A program made the translations under genes and the position numbers. This document shows positions 1-7,900 of a stretch of DNA of 60,012 bases, in pieces (within the stretch, counting starts at the first letter, position 1; each line of letters starts with the position of its first letter). Under the pieces are notes generated by a model. That model saw only the letters and a list, made by a program, of their open reading frames with translations. It was not told the origin of the DNA and did not search any database. The stretch is from JAXHUM01 sp034189325. Its GTDB lineage: Bacteria > Desulfobacterota > DSM-4660 > Desulfatiglandales > Desulfatiglandaceae. The DNA is taken from NCBI GenBank assembly GCA_034189325.1, contig JAXHUM010000070.1, positions 1-60,012 on the forward strand, written 5' to 3'.

Positions 1-87
1 TTATCTTGGGGCATGGTGACTGTATCCTTTCTTGGTAATTGTTTTTGTTTTCCAAGGCATTAAACATACCCTGGAAGGATACACCAC
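1..87 (-). CDS. Possible 28-residue peptide of unknown function
   Basis: A short open frame runs from a GTG at 87 (a second GTG is at 84) to a TAA at 3..1. It is preceded by a strong Shine-Dalgarno sequence, AGGAGG at about 97..92, spaced 4 or 7 bases from the two GTG codons. The predicted peptide is basic towards its C-terminus (it contains KTKTITKKG and ends HHAPR) and has one cysteine. I recognise no family. The case rests only on the ribosome binding site and the intact frame. No promoter is evident, and the window edge hides what follows. Confidence 0.3.
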   Translation of the reverse strand: MVYPSRVCLMPWKTKTITKKGYSHHAPR

Positions 88-388
88 CTATCCTCCTATA
101 CACAACTTTCAACTATATCTCCATTTGCTAAAGGGAATACAAAATGACTGATCTATTTGAAATGGCGGCTCAACCCTGCATGCAGATGATACGGCTGCGC
201 AGATAGATAGACAGCTCTATATAGAGCTGTTCATATTCAGATGAAGGAAATATCAAGACTAGACCATGAAAGACCATACTCAAATATTTCACCTGGTAAC
301 ATAGCTTGTAGAGATATTTCAATTTGTTAACAAAATAGGCCGGTTAAGTTTTTTGTAATATGACTGAGGGTAGTTACATAGGGAGTGT
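88..388. other. Gene-poor stretch with palindrome and a weak micro-ORF
   Basis: About 300 bases without a convincing gene. It contains a 20-codon frame on the plus strand at 144..206 (ATG preceded by AAAGGG), which could encode a tiny peptide starting MTDLFEMAAQ but has no other support. A perfect 20-base palindrome lies at 211..230. The rest is AT-rich, with no hairpin-plus-T-tract that would mark a terminator for the minus-strand gene ending at 389. Confidence 0.5.
211..230. repeat. Perfect 20-bp palindrome
   Basis: Ten bases, ACAGCTCTAT, are followed immediately by their exact reverse complement, giving an uninterrupted two-fold symmetric site. With no loop it suits a dimeric DNA-binding protein better than a transcription terminator, and neither side has a T-tract. 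It lies 5 bases after the stop of the weak micro-ORF at 144..206 and about 160 bases beyond the end of the dehydrogenase gene. The binding protein, if any, is unknown. Confidence 0.55.
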
Positions 389-1168
389 TCAGCTCTTCTG
401 ATCAGAGTCTTCAAGGTATCTCCTTTGTAGTCTGCGCATTCCCAAAAGCCAGCGGTCGTAATCGGAGGCTTTTCGTTCCATATAGGTTTGAACCTGGGCA
501 TGAGGGAGAATTAGGAACCTGTCTTCATTCATAGCTTCCATCACGCTATCAACCATCTGTTCCGGTTCCAACAACCCATCTACTGCTGCCACGCCTCCTC
601 CCTCAGTGGTCATTCCTGAACGCACCGCCTGCGGACAGAGAGCAAAGACCTGAATTCCTTGATCTCCATAAGTAATTGCGATGTTTTCAGCAAGACCGAC
701 CGCTGCATGTTTGGTTACGGAATATGGCGTTGATCCGATCTGACTAAGTAAACCGGCAGCAGATGCCGTAATAAAAAAACATCCACCACCCCTTTCTATC
801 ATACCGGGTATGACGGCCCTTGCAGCATAGACATGGGCCATGAGATTGATTTCCCAAATTCTCTGCCAATCCTCATTCGACGCTTCAACTCCGCCCATGA
901 CTAATATCCCTGCATTTGAACAGAAAATATCAATAGGTCCGAATGTACGTTCAGTTTGTTTGACCGCATCAATGATGTCTGTTTCCTTACTCACATCACA
1001 CCTTATAGCCAAACCATTAACTTCATCTGCTACCGATCTTGAGCCTTCTTCATCAATGTCAACAACTGAAATACCTTTTGCGTTTTCCCTCGCGAATCTC
1101 TGACACAATGCCTTTCCAATTCCGCCGGCACCTCCTGTTACGACTATTACTTTGTTGGCAACGTCCAT
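389..1168 (-). CDS. Short-chain dehydrogenase/reductase (SDR family)
   Basis: A 259-residue classical SDR oxidoreductase. It has the N-terminal Rossmann motif TGGAGGIG for NAD(P) binding at about residues 11-18, the NAG motif in SNAGIL near residue 85, a candidate catalytic serine in ITASAAG, and the catalytic YSVTK tetrad segment near residue 150. An acidic residue after the second strand (VDIDEE) suggests NAD(H) preference. The start at 1168 is preceded by GAGAGA. The substrate cannot be read from the sequence. The gene stands alone and is divergent from the DUF3795 gene at 1567. Confidence 0.9.
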   Translation of the reverse strand: MDVANKVIVVTGGAGGIGKALCQRFARENAKGISVVDIDEEGSRSVADEVNGLAIRCDVSKETDIIDAVKQTERTFGPIDIFCSNAGILVMGGVEASNEDWQRIWEINLMAHVYAARAVIPGMIERGGGCFFITASAAGLLSQIGSTPYSVTKHAAVGLAENIAITYGDQGIQVFALCPQAVRSGMTTEGGGVAAVDGLLEPEQMVDSVMEAMNEDRFLILPHAQVQTYMERKASDYDRWLLGMRRLQRRYLEDSDQKS

Positions 1169-1566
1169 TTATCTCTCGATGTTTAAAGAGTATTCGTCCA
1201 TTTTTATCCCAAACCGCTATCAACTTTTTCATACCCAATATGCCAGGCCATGTCAATAAGGCTTCTTTTGTCCGAATTTTGGATGTGGGGTGTTATTGAG
1301 GAAAGAAGCCATGTAATGATGATTGAAAGGGATCGCAAAAAGGAAACACGGAGTGATTCTCATTGACCTGAAATCGAGACCGGCAATAAAGCCTCAGTTT
1401 GCCCTAAAAGTGACTTAGAAACAGTGTTGTGCAAAACAGATTGATTTTGTGATATAGATGTGAATATCTTGGGGACTCCAGGTTTCATGGTGCTCTTTTT
1501 CCTGATTATCATGACAAAAACCTTTGATCCATTGGATGTCGTCGGCAAAAGGAGGACAAAACTATT
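1169..1566. other. Divergent intergenic region
   Basis: About 400 bases separate the minus-strand dehydrogenase from the plus-strand DUF3795 gene, so it should carry promoters for both. I see no confident -35/-10 pair, no tRNA and no coding frame with a ribosome binding site. The only clear element is AGGAGG at about 1550..1555, the ribosome binding site of the gene at 1567. Confidence 0.5.
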
Positions 1567-2187
1567 ATGGAAAATAGAGAGAGATTCGATCTGGAAAGAG
1601 TGAGCAGAGAGGAACATCGCCTCATTGCGCCTTGCGGCATCTATTGTGGTGCCTGTGATTTATTCCTGGGTCGCAGTCGGGAGCACGCGAAGGAATTGTC
1701 CAGGATTATGAAGGGCTTCAATATGATTGATGTGGGCCCTCCGATCATGAGGGTTGAGCAGGAGAAGATAAGGGAGTTTATTGAGATATTGGATAATTGG
1801 AGCAGGGGAGAAAAATGCCCCGGCTGTTGGGAAGGAGTGTGTTGGGAGAGCAGCGGCACAACAGCCTGCTTGGTAAGAGAATGCACAAAGAAACAGGGAT
1901 TTCTGACGTGTGCGGAGTGTGAAAAGATGCCATGCCATGAGCACCACGGAGATGAAGTAATCGAATCGCCTCAGGCCGGTGCCTGGTTGCAGATAGTAAC
2001 AAAAAGGTATTCCGGTTGGAATATCGACAATCTGAGACGTATCAGAGAGATTGGGTATCGTCGGTTTATTGATGAAATGGAGAAAAAGGTGAAAAGCGGA
2101 TTTCTGACCAGTGATGTAATAGGTAGCGAGATGATACTTAGTGAATTCAGGAAGAGAAGAAAAGTTAAACTACCCGAAGGAGAATAG
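1567..2187 (+). CDS. DUF3795 cysteine-rich protein
   Basis: A 206-residue protein that resembles the DUF3795 family. The hallmark is an N-terminal APCGIYCGAC segment (about residues 21-30), followed by further cysteine pairs: CPGCWEGVC near residue 80, an isolated pair in the next 20 residues, and CAECEKMPC near residue 117. The cysteines suggest a bound metal or Fe-S cluster, but no biochemical role is established for the family. AGGAGG lies 11 bases before the ATG. The hydrolase gene follows after 3 bases, so the two are probably co-transcribed. Confidence 0.75.
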   Translation: MENRERFDLERVSREEHRLIAPCGIYCGACDLFLGRSREHAKELSRIMKGFNMIDVGPPIMRVEQEKIREFIEILDNWSRGEKCPGCWEGVCWESSGTTACLVRECTKKQGFLTCAECEKMPCHEHHGDEVIESPQAGAWLQIVTKRYSGWNIDNLRRIREIGYRRFIDEMEKKVKSGFLTSDVIGSEMILSEFRKRRKVKLPEGE

Positions 2188-2190
2188 ATA

Positions 2191-3129
2191 ATGGGATATA
2201 TAACAGAGACATTTGGCATGAACCAAAGAGACTACGATACCCATTACATACAGCGATACTCGATTTTTTTATTGACCTGTCTTTTATTGCTTTTACTCAC
2301 CTATGGACCAGTTAGAGCGCAATCACAATGGCCCAACATTGCATACTCCAAGGACGGCACACCGATCTCCTATGAAACCAGGGGAAGGGGAGAGCCGACC
2401 CTTGTTTTCGTACATGGTTGGAGCTGTGATAGTCGCTATTGGCGTGAACAAGTGTCGCATTTTGCCGGGAATCACCATGTTGTCACACTTGACCTTGCCG
2501 GTCATGGGCACTCCGGTTTAACACGTTCACAGTACAGTATGAAGTCTTTTGGGGAGGATGTTCAGGCTGTGACAGAGGCAACAGCAAGCCATAGTGTTAT
2601 TCTGATAGGCCATTCCATGGGCGGTATAGTCATTGCTGAAGCTGCTCGACTCATGCCGGGCCCTGTCTTGGGTCTTATAGGAGTGGATACACTGCAAAAC
2701 ATAGAATACCCAATGACTCGAGAAGAGCTTGGCAAAATGATCACCCCTTTGGAAAAGGATTTTCAAACCGGGTGTCGGCATTTCGCAAAGGGTATGATTT
2801 TGCCTCAAACCGATCCGAAGCTTCGCGAATGGATTCTTGCAGATATGTCTTCCGCACCTACTTCAATCGCCCTGAGTGCCATGAAGGAAATGATGGAGCT
2901 TTACATTACAGGCAAGACGGCCGAAACATTCGAGAAGATCCGCGTTCCCGTTATAGCGGTCAACGGAGATTTGTGGCCTATCAACTACGAGGCCAACCAG
3001 CGACACATGGCCTTCTTCGAGGCCATTGTGCTGAAGGAGGCGGATCATTTCCTAATGATGAATCGTCCGGCAGAATTCAACGCCGCACTTGAGAAGGCAA
3101 TCACTACAATTTTAAGAAAGAATAAATAA
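2191..3129 (+). CDS. Secreted or membrane-anchored alpha/beta hydrolase
   Basis: A 312-residue alpha/beta-hydrolase-fold enzyme. A hydrophobic segment at about residues 24-40 ends in a signal-peptidase-like VRAQ, so the enzyme is probably exported. The fold shows the oxyanion-strand motif VFVHGWS (72-78), the nucleophile elbow GHSMGG with Ser142, a candidate acid in VNGDLW and the catalytic histidine in EADHF near the C-terminus. This set suggests an esterase, lipase or haloperoxidase-like hydrolase of unknown substrate. AAGGAG, overlapping the end of the upstream gene, supports the start at 2191. An internal ATG at 2218 would shorten only the pre-signal region. Confidence 0.85.
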   Translation: MGYITETFGMNQRDYDTHYIQRYSIFLLTCLLLLLLTYGPVRAQSQWPNIAYSKDGTPISYETRGRGEPTLVFVHGWSCDSRYWREQVSHFAGNHHVVTLDLAGHGHSGLTRSQYSMKSFGEDVQAVTEATASHSVILIGHSMGGIVIAEAARLMPGPVLGLIGVDTLQNIEYPMTREELGKMITPLEKDFQTGCRHFAKGMILPQTDPKLREWILADMSSAPTSIALSAMKEMMELYITGKTAETFEKIRVPVIAVNGDLWPINYEANQRHMAFFEAIVLKEADHFLMMNRPAEFNAALEKAITTILRKNK

Positions 3130-3242
3130 AAACACTGCCCTTTAGATTTGTCAATAGGGACTGTGAGATAGGCGGCTTAGAAGTTGGAATATTCTCAAGT
3201 CGTCTAGAGGTCGATCCGGCACACAAGGTCCCCCGAGAGGAG

Positions 3243-3902
3243 CTATTTCCTCAGTTTGATCCGCATCTCATCTGTCGTTGTTTCAAGCTTCAAGATCGTG
3301 AAATCAGTGGCGGCAATCATATCAACAATTTGAGCTCGATCATACTTGCGAGGAGGATTTATGCGGGTATAGAGTGGGAAAAAGAGGTAGAGGAACCTCT
3401 CCCAAAGAGTTAATGAGGCTCTCCATTTTCTCACATCTATCTGAGAGACAACCCGTGCCGGGTCAAATATCCACGCCTCTCCACCCGGTTTGAGCACCCT
3501 GTTGAATTCCCTCAAGACCTGGACCGGGTCGTTCAATGCATGGAACATACCGGTACTTATGACCATATCAAAGGAATCCTCTTCAAATCGAAGTTTTGCA
3601 GCGTTTCCCACTTCGAATCGGACCCTCTGGTCACAATCGGCTTTTCGGGCGTTTTCCTTGGCTATCTGGAGGAGTTTTCTGCTGAGGTCAATGCCGACAA
3701 GGCGGATGGCTCGATTTCTTTTGGCTATCTCGATAGGAAGATACCCCGGGCCTGTGCCGAGGTCCAGGATTCGCCCCTCCCTAAGATGAGTATTGATTTC
3801 ATCGGCGATCTCTCCATAATACGCCTCAATGACTCTTCTTGCCGCCTTTTCATAGTGAGAGGCAAAAAGAGCCGGTATTCTCTCGATATTCAAATGAGTC
3901 AA
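3243..3902 (-). CDS. Class I SAM-dependent methyltransferase
   Basis: A 219-residue methyltransferase of the UbiE/Methyltransf_11 type. The SAM-binding motif I, LDLGTGPGY, is at about residues 46-54, the acidic residue ending strand 2 is in VGIDLS, and the post-motif region STGMFHALNDP fits the family. The C-terminal half (after about 150) is basic and aromatic and probably binds the unknown substrate. Its ATG overlaps the stop of the lipoprotein gene by four bases (ATGA, 3899..3902), so the two are translationally coupled. Confidence 0.85.
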   Translation of the reverse strand: MTHLNIERIPALFASHYEKAARRVIEAYYGEIADEINTHLREGRILDLGTGPGYLPIEIAKRNRAIRLVGIDLSRKLLQIAKENARKADCDQRVRFEVGNAAKLRFEEDSFDMVISTGMFHALNDPVQVLREFNRVLKPGGEAWIFDPARVVSQIDVRKWRASLTLWERFLYLFFPLYTRINPPRKYDRAQIVDMIAATDFTILKLETTTDEMRIKLRK

Positions 3903-4630
3903 AAGCCGATCCTTTTCTTTATGACCAGCGGCTCATATCCAAAAATCGCGTTGAGGTGATGGAGAAAGGCATGCTGGCCTTCATGTATCCACACATGGCC
4001 GATAGACTCGTTTGCTTTCCGATATGTCTGGAGCATGAGAGGAACGTCGGCGGATTGCACTTCGCCCGCATGCAGGTGGATAAGTTCCAGCCACATGGCG
4101 CTCACGCCCATAATATAGGCAGGCCAGGCCTTTTGAAGCTTGGATGACCAGTTGAGGTCACTCCTATTCTCAATGTGGGGATAACGTGGAGAGTCATCAA
4201 ACTTGACATGTTCAATCAGATTTTCGTTCAAGAGTGCTTCTACAATTCTGTTTTCCTTAACAGAGTTGGAGACATCTGATGCAACAACGGGGCTCGCATA
4301 GAACATGAAACTGAACTGGTGGCCGGTCACGTCCCTTGCAGCGCGCCTATGAAACCGCCAAAACAGAATCCCCTGATCATACTGTGTTAAGACCGGCTCA
4401 ACAACCCTGTGAGCCAGAAGCAGGTCCACCGGCCATAAAGGAGGCTTATTGGATGGCCATGTCACCTTGAATCGGATAGACCACCAGTATTTATCTGAAT
4501 GCTCTCCTGCTGATGGGGGAAGAATAGGCCTGGAAAGGGTGCTCCTTTGTTGCGGCACTGAGGCCGTGCATCCCCCCAGAAGGAGCGCAATAACGGAAAT
4601 CGCTAGGATTGAAGAAAGACGATGAGACAT
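3899..4630 (-). CDS. Putative lipoprotein of unknown function
   Basis: A 243-residue protein with a lipoprotein signal: a hydrophobic stretch at residues 8-18 leads to a LLGGC lipobox with lipidated Cys21. I do not recognise the mature domain. It contains tryptophan-rich and histidine-rich segments (for example IHLHAGEV and HVWIHEGQHAFLHHL) that could bind metal or form an active site, but no family signature is certain. It is coupled to the methyltransferase gene through a 4-base overlap, so the pair may act together. Confidence 0.7.
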   Translation of the reverse strand: MSHRLSSILAISVIALLLGGCTASVPQQRSTLSRPILPPSAGEHSDKYWWSIRFKVTWPSNKPPLWPVDLLLAHRVVEPVLTQYDQGILFWRFHRRAARDVTGHQFSFMFYASPVVASDVSNSVKENRIVEALLNENLIEHVKFDDSPRYPHIENRSDLNWSSKLQKAWPAYIMGVSAMWLELIHLHAGEVQSADVPLMLQTYRKANESIGHVWIHEGQHAFLHHLNAIFGYEPLVIKKRIGF

Positions 4631-4671
4631 TGTATCACCTTTGAGCTTCGAGCCTTGGCAAAGGATGTGCG

Positions 4672-5061
4672 TCAGATTCTGATATAGGCTTTCCTGGTCC
4701 TGGGGCCGTCAAACTCACAGAAAAAGATCTTCTGCCAGGTGCCTAACACAGGCCGACCTTTTTCAACAATCACTGTAACGGAACTCCCCATGATGGAGGC
4801 CTTGATGTGACTGTCTGAGTTGCCCTCTATATGGAGATATCCATGATCTCTGGGAACAAGTTCTTCGAGTCTTTTGAGGATATCCTCGCAGACCGCTGGA
4901 TCGGCACCCTCGTTTATGGTAATGCCTGCAGTGGTGTGAGGTACATAGATCACGCAAATCCCTTCGGTCATCTCCTGTTTGGAAATCTCCTTTATCACGT
5001 GCTGGGTGATATCCACCATCTCCGACCTCGATCGGGTCTTTACCTGTATGGTTGATAGCAT
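4672..5061 (-). CDS. YjbQ/UPF0047 family protein
   Basis: A 129-residue protein of the YjbQ (UPF0047) family, annotated in databases as secondary thiamine-phosphate synthase from in vitro activity. Family marks are the segment VPHTTAGITINEG in the middle, a histidine-rich DHGYLHIEGNSDSHIKAS region, and the C-terminal GTWQKIFFCEFDGPR. Length matches the family. The start at 5061 has an excellent ribosome binding site (AAGGAGG, 5-base spacer). It is the last gene of the long minus-strand run apart from the lipoprotein and methyltransferase. The true physiological role is unsettled. Confidence 0.88.
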   Translation of the reverse strand: MLSTIQVKTRSRSEMVDITQHVIKEISKQEMTEGICVIYVPHTTAGITINEGADPAVCEDILKRLEELVPRDHGYLHIEGNSDSHIKASIMGSSVTVIVEKGRPVLGTWQKIFFCEFDGPRTRKAYIRI

Positions 5062-5148
5062 AGATACCTCCTTACAAAATAGTAAGTGCTCAAAAAAAGC
5101 TAATCAAAGCATGAGGCCCCTGTTTCTTGCGACAGGATGATTGATCCC

Positions 5149-5727
5149 TCATTTACTTGGTTTTCGCGTTTTGAAAACATGATAGAACTGCCGGAAGTAG
5201 TCCCATCCAGACCAGAGGGTCAGGACCAGAGCAATACACAGGAAGAACATCCCGACAATATGGAGGTCGACTTGGAAGTATTCGAAATGAAGACAGAGGC
5301 ATACCAGAGAGACCGATTGAAAGATAGTTTTTTGTTTGCCCAGGTTCTTTGCGTGGATGATGATTCCCTCGTTGACTGCGATGGCCCGGAGGCCGGTCAC
5401 GGCCATCTCACGCGCAATGATAATTATAACGACCAATGTAGGAATACGTTCCATAGGGATGAGCATGATCATCGTCGCTGAGATCAAAAGCTTGTCGGCA
5501 AGGGGATCAAGGAACTTGCCCAGTACGGTTACCGAGCTGTAACGTCGGGCAAAGTATCCGTCAAGGAGGTCCGTAATCGAGGCTATGCCGAAAAAGAGGG
5601 CCGCCAGAAAGCTCGTCCACCTTCCTCCGAAATAGAGGAAGAAGAGTATAAAAGGGATACAGGCCAATCTGATGAAAGAGAGGATGTTGGGGAGGTTCGA
5701 TTTGTCTTTGTGAGACTTAGATTCCAT
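5149..5727 (-). CDS. pgsA: CDP-diacylglycerol--glycerol-3-phosphate 3-phosphatidyltransferase
   Basis: A 192-residue integral membrane enzyme that joins CDP-diacylglycerol and glycerol-3-phosphate to form phosphatidylglycerophosphate, the committed step to phosphatidylglycerol and cardiolipin. It carries the complete CDP-alcohol phosphotransferase signature: D53, D56-G57, A60-R61, G70, D74 and D78 with the canonical spacing. Several hydrophobic segments follow (about 20-35, 38-52, 80-105, 145-170). It lies about 125 bases downstream of the lytic transglycosylase in the same direction. Confidence 0.92.
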   Translation of the reverse strand: MESKSHKDKSNLPNILSFIRLACIPFILFFLYFGGRWTSFLAALFFGIASITDLLDGYFARRYSSVTVLGKFLDPLADKLLISATMIMLIPMERIPTLVVIIIIAREMAVTGLRAIAVNEGIIIHAKNLGKQKTIFQSVSLVCLCLHFEYFQVDLHIVGMFFLCIALVLTLWSGWDYFRQFYHVFKTRKPSK

Positions 5728-5852
5728 GATGATATCCGGCAGACTCAGTTAGTTAGTGCCATGTTGAGATAGGAGTCGTGATGCTCTACATACAAAGGAT
5801 ACAAAGGCCTTGCGTCTTGCGGGAGATGAACTCTCCAAGTTGATGGGGAAGA

Positions 5853-6437
5853 TTATTGAGATCCCTTTTTGAATGACTGGTAAAAATTCATCACCCTTTT
5901 GACAAAGGCCTCGGTCTCGGAAATCGGCGGTATTCCGTTGTGTTTTTCAACTCTTTCAGGGCCGGCATTGTAAGCAGCCACTGCCAGTCTCTTGTTGTTC
6001 TTGAAGCGCTTCAGCAACAGACTGAGATAACGGGTGCCTCCAAAGATGTTTTCCTCTGGATCAAAGGGATCTTTCACCTCCAAGGTATCAGCCGTTTCGG
6101 GCATGAGCTGCATCAAGCCCTTGGCGCCCTTATGCGAGATGGCCTGATGATCAAAATCCGATTCAGCCTTTATCACTGCTTTCACCAGGTGCGGATCGAC
6201 CCTGAATCTCGAAGCCGCTTGGTTGATAATACTTCCATACTGTTGAATATACTGAGCAGGGGTCTTCTTGGGGGTTCGAATAAAGAGCCTGTATCGAGTA
6301 TCTCCCTTAATGTTGGTAAAATGCGATACCCCGTTTTCGTCCTCGTATCTGTATATGTCAGCTACTGCCGTGGAATAGCCATATATAAAGATGGCTATCC
6401 CGATTACCGCGACGGCAGATAATCTGGCCACAGACAT
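5853..6437 (-). CDS. Lytic transglycosylase (SLT domain) with DUF4124-like N-terminus
   Basis: A 194-residue periplasmic murein-cleaving enzyme. An N-terminal hydrophobic signal segment (about 5-25) is followed by a short DUF4124-like stretch (DIYRYEDENGVSHFTN) and then an SLT lysozyme-like domain from about residue 65. The catalytic glutamate is E92 in IKAESDF. The GLMQLMPETA and AYNAGP motifs are intact. The ATG at 6437 shares one base with the stop of the transaldolase gene (TAATG), indicating translational coupling. It probably remodels peptidoglycan. Confidence 0.9.
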   Translation of the reverse strand: MSVARLSAVAVIGIAIFIYGYSTAVADIYRYEDENGVSHFTNIKGDTRYRLFIRTPKKTPAQYIQQYGSIINQAASRFRVDPHLVKAVIKAESDFDHQAISHKGAKGLMQLMPETADTLEVKDPFDPEENIFGGTRYLSLLLKRFKNNKRLAVAAYNAGPERVEKHNGIPPISETEAFVKRVMNFYQSFKKGSQ

Positions 6438-7081
6438 TACGAACCCAGTTTTTTCCAGTCGGCCAGAAATTTTTCAAGGCCCTTATCAGTGAGGGGGTGT
6501 TTGATCAGCTGCTTGATGACCTTGAAGGGAATGGTCGAGATATCAGCACCCATCAGAGCCGCTTCAACCACGTGCATAGGGTTCCTGATACTTGCCACAA
6601 TCACTTCGGTTTCATAGCCGTAGTTTTCGTAGATCGTCACAATCTGTTCCACCAGGTCCATGCCTGTCTGACCGATATCGTCCAGGCGGCCCACAAAGGG
6701 ACTGATGAAGGAGGCTCCGGCCTTTGCAGCCATCAATGCCTGGAGTGGAGAGAAGCAAAGGGTGACGTTGGTCTTTATACCCTCTTTGGCCAGCACTCTC
6801 GTGGCCTTGAGGCCTTCTTCTATTAAAGGCACCTTGACGACAATATTCTCTGCAAGTTTTGAGAGGTCTCTTCCCTCTCTGATCATGCCCTCCGCTTCAA
6901 CGCTGACAACCTCGGCATTGACCGGTCCCTCTACAATACTGCATATCTCCTTGATCAATCCCTTGAATTCGCGGCCCTCTTTGGCGACCAGGCTCGGGTT
7001 TGTGGTGACTCCGTCGACCATCCCCAGTTCGCCGGCCTTTTTAATTTCTTCAACATTGGCCGTGTCAATAAAAAACTTCAT
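6437..7081 (-). CDS. tal: Transaldolase, TalC/MipB subfamily
   Basis: A 214-residue (beta/alpha)8 enzyme of the small transaldolase/fructose-6-phosphate aldolase subfamily, acting in the non-oxidative pentose phosphate pathway. The Schiff-base lysine is K83 in VVKVP. Two positions that separate transaldolase from aldolase are Glu57 (Gln in E. coli FSA) and Phe129 (Tyr in FSA), which favour transaldolase activity. The start is set at 7081 because homologues begin MKFFIDTA and AGGGGGAGA lies just upstream. The longer frame from 7114 adds an unconserved leader. Confidence 0.92.
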   Translation of the reverse strand: MKFFIDTANVEEIKKAGELGMVDGVTTNPSLVAKEGREFKGLIKEICSIVEGPVNAEVVSVEAEGMIREGRDLSKLAENIVVKVPLIEEGLKATRVLAKEGIKTNVTLCFSPLQALMAAKAGASFISPFVGRLDDIGQTGMDLVEQIVTIYENYGYETEVIVASIRNPMHVVEAALMGADISTIPFKVIKQLIKHPLTDKGLEKFLADWKKLGS

Positions 7082-7132
7082 TATTATCTCCCCCTTTTTG
7101 ATATTGATATTCACCTATAGCTTTATTGTCTC

Positions 7133-7378
7133 TTAATTCTTCACACCCTTCTTAAATTCCTGAGCGCACTCCTTGGAGCAGAAATAAAACTCCCTTCCTT
7201 TAATGACCTCTCTTCTGGCATCCCTCAATGGGATGTACATTTTGCACTGAGGATCCTGGACCATCTCATCGATCGCCCCACCATCGTCACGCCGCTCAAA
7301 CTGTCTCCCGATCCCTAGGAATCCTTTTATAATACGAAAGAACAGATAACCGAGAAGAATGAGGACCAGAAAGCGCAT
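7133..7378 (-). CDS. Small membrane-anchored YHS/TRASH-like protein
   Basis: An 81-residue protein. Residues 1-20 form one membrane anchor; the rest is a compact cysteine motif region, with DPQCKMYIP at about residue 42 and YFCSKECAQEF near the C-terminus. This matches YHS/TRASH-type metal-binding mini-domains fused to a PP0621-like anchor. It may bind a metal ion at the cytoplasmic face. The gene follows folK with no gap (its ATG is adjacent to the folK stop), so it belongs to the same transcript. No specific function is known. Confidence 0.75.
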   Translation of the reverse strand: MRFLVLILLGYLFFRIIKGFLGIGRQFERRDDGGAIDEMVQDPQCKMYIPLRDARREVIKGREFYFCSKECAQEFKKGVKN

Positions 7379-7891
7379 CTATACGACCCTAATGGGTTCA
7401 ACTGACTGACCCTCTTCCGGAATCCTTGCAAGAAGGGCACCAATCGTCATTCCAAGTGTGGGATGCATCAGCTCCGGAGCTAATTGAACCAAAGGAACAA
7501 GGACGAATCTTCTCTTGTGCATCAGCGGATGTGGGACAGTCAAGCCCTGTTCATCAATGACCTCATCCCCTGCGATGAGAATATCCAGATCAATGATCCG
7601 GGAATCCCACTTCTTTATTCTTTTCCGCCCCATCACATTTTCTATATCAAGGAGAGAGGTTAAGAGTGCCCGTACCGAAATATGAAGGGATAGAGCGATC
7701 GCACCGTTGAGGTACCAATCCTGTCGTTGAATCCCCACAGGCTCGGTCCTGTAAAAGGGGGATCTAGCTGTCACGCGCACACCGGATATCTTCTCTATCT
7801 GATCAATCGCCCTCAGACAATTGTCCAACTTGTCCCCAAGGTTGGATCCTATTCCAATATAGGCGGTTTTTGTTATATCCATGCCATTCAT
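7379..7891 (-). CDS. folK: 6-hydroxymethyl-7,8-dihydropterin pyrophosphokinase
   Basis: A 170-residue HPPK that transfers pyrophosphate from ATP to 6-hydroxymethyl-7,8-dihydropterin in folate synthesis. Visible family marks are the N-terminal GIGSNLGDK, the pterin-site segment FYRTEPVG followed by WYLNGA, the metal-binding D-x-D in IIDLDILI, and VPHPLMHKRRFVLVPL. Length is typical. It lies 9 bases after dapL, in the lysine cluster, with no other folate gene in the window. Confidence 0.93.
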   Translation of the reverse strand: MNGMDITKTAYIGIGSNLGDKLDNCLRAIDQIEKISGVRVTARSPFYRTEPVGIQRQDWYLNGAIALSLHISVRALLTSLLDIENVMGRKRIKKWDSRIIDLDILIAGDEVIDEQGLTVPHPLMHKRRFVLVPLVQLAPELMHPTLGMTIGALLARIPEEGQSVEPIRVV

Positions 7892-7900
7892 AGTAACGGT

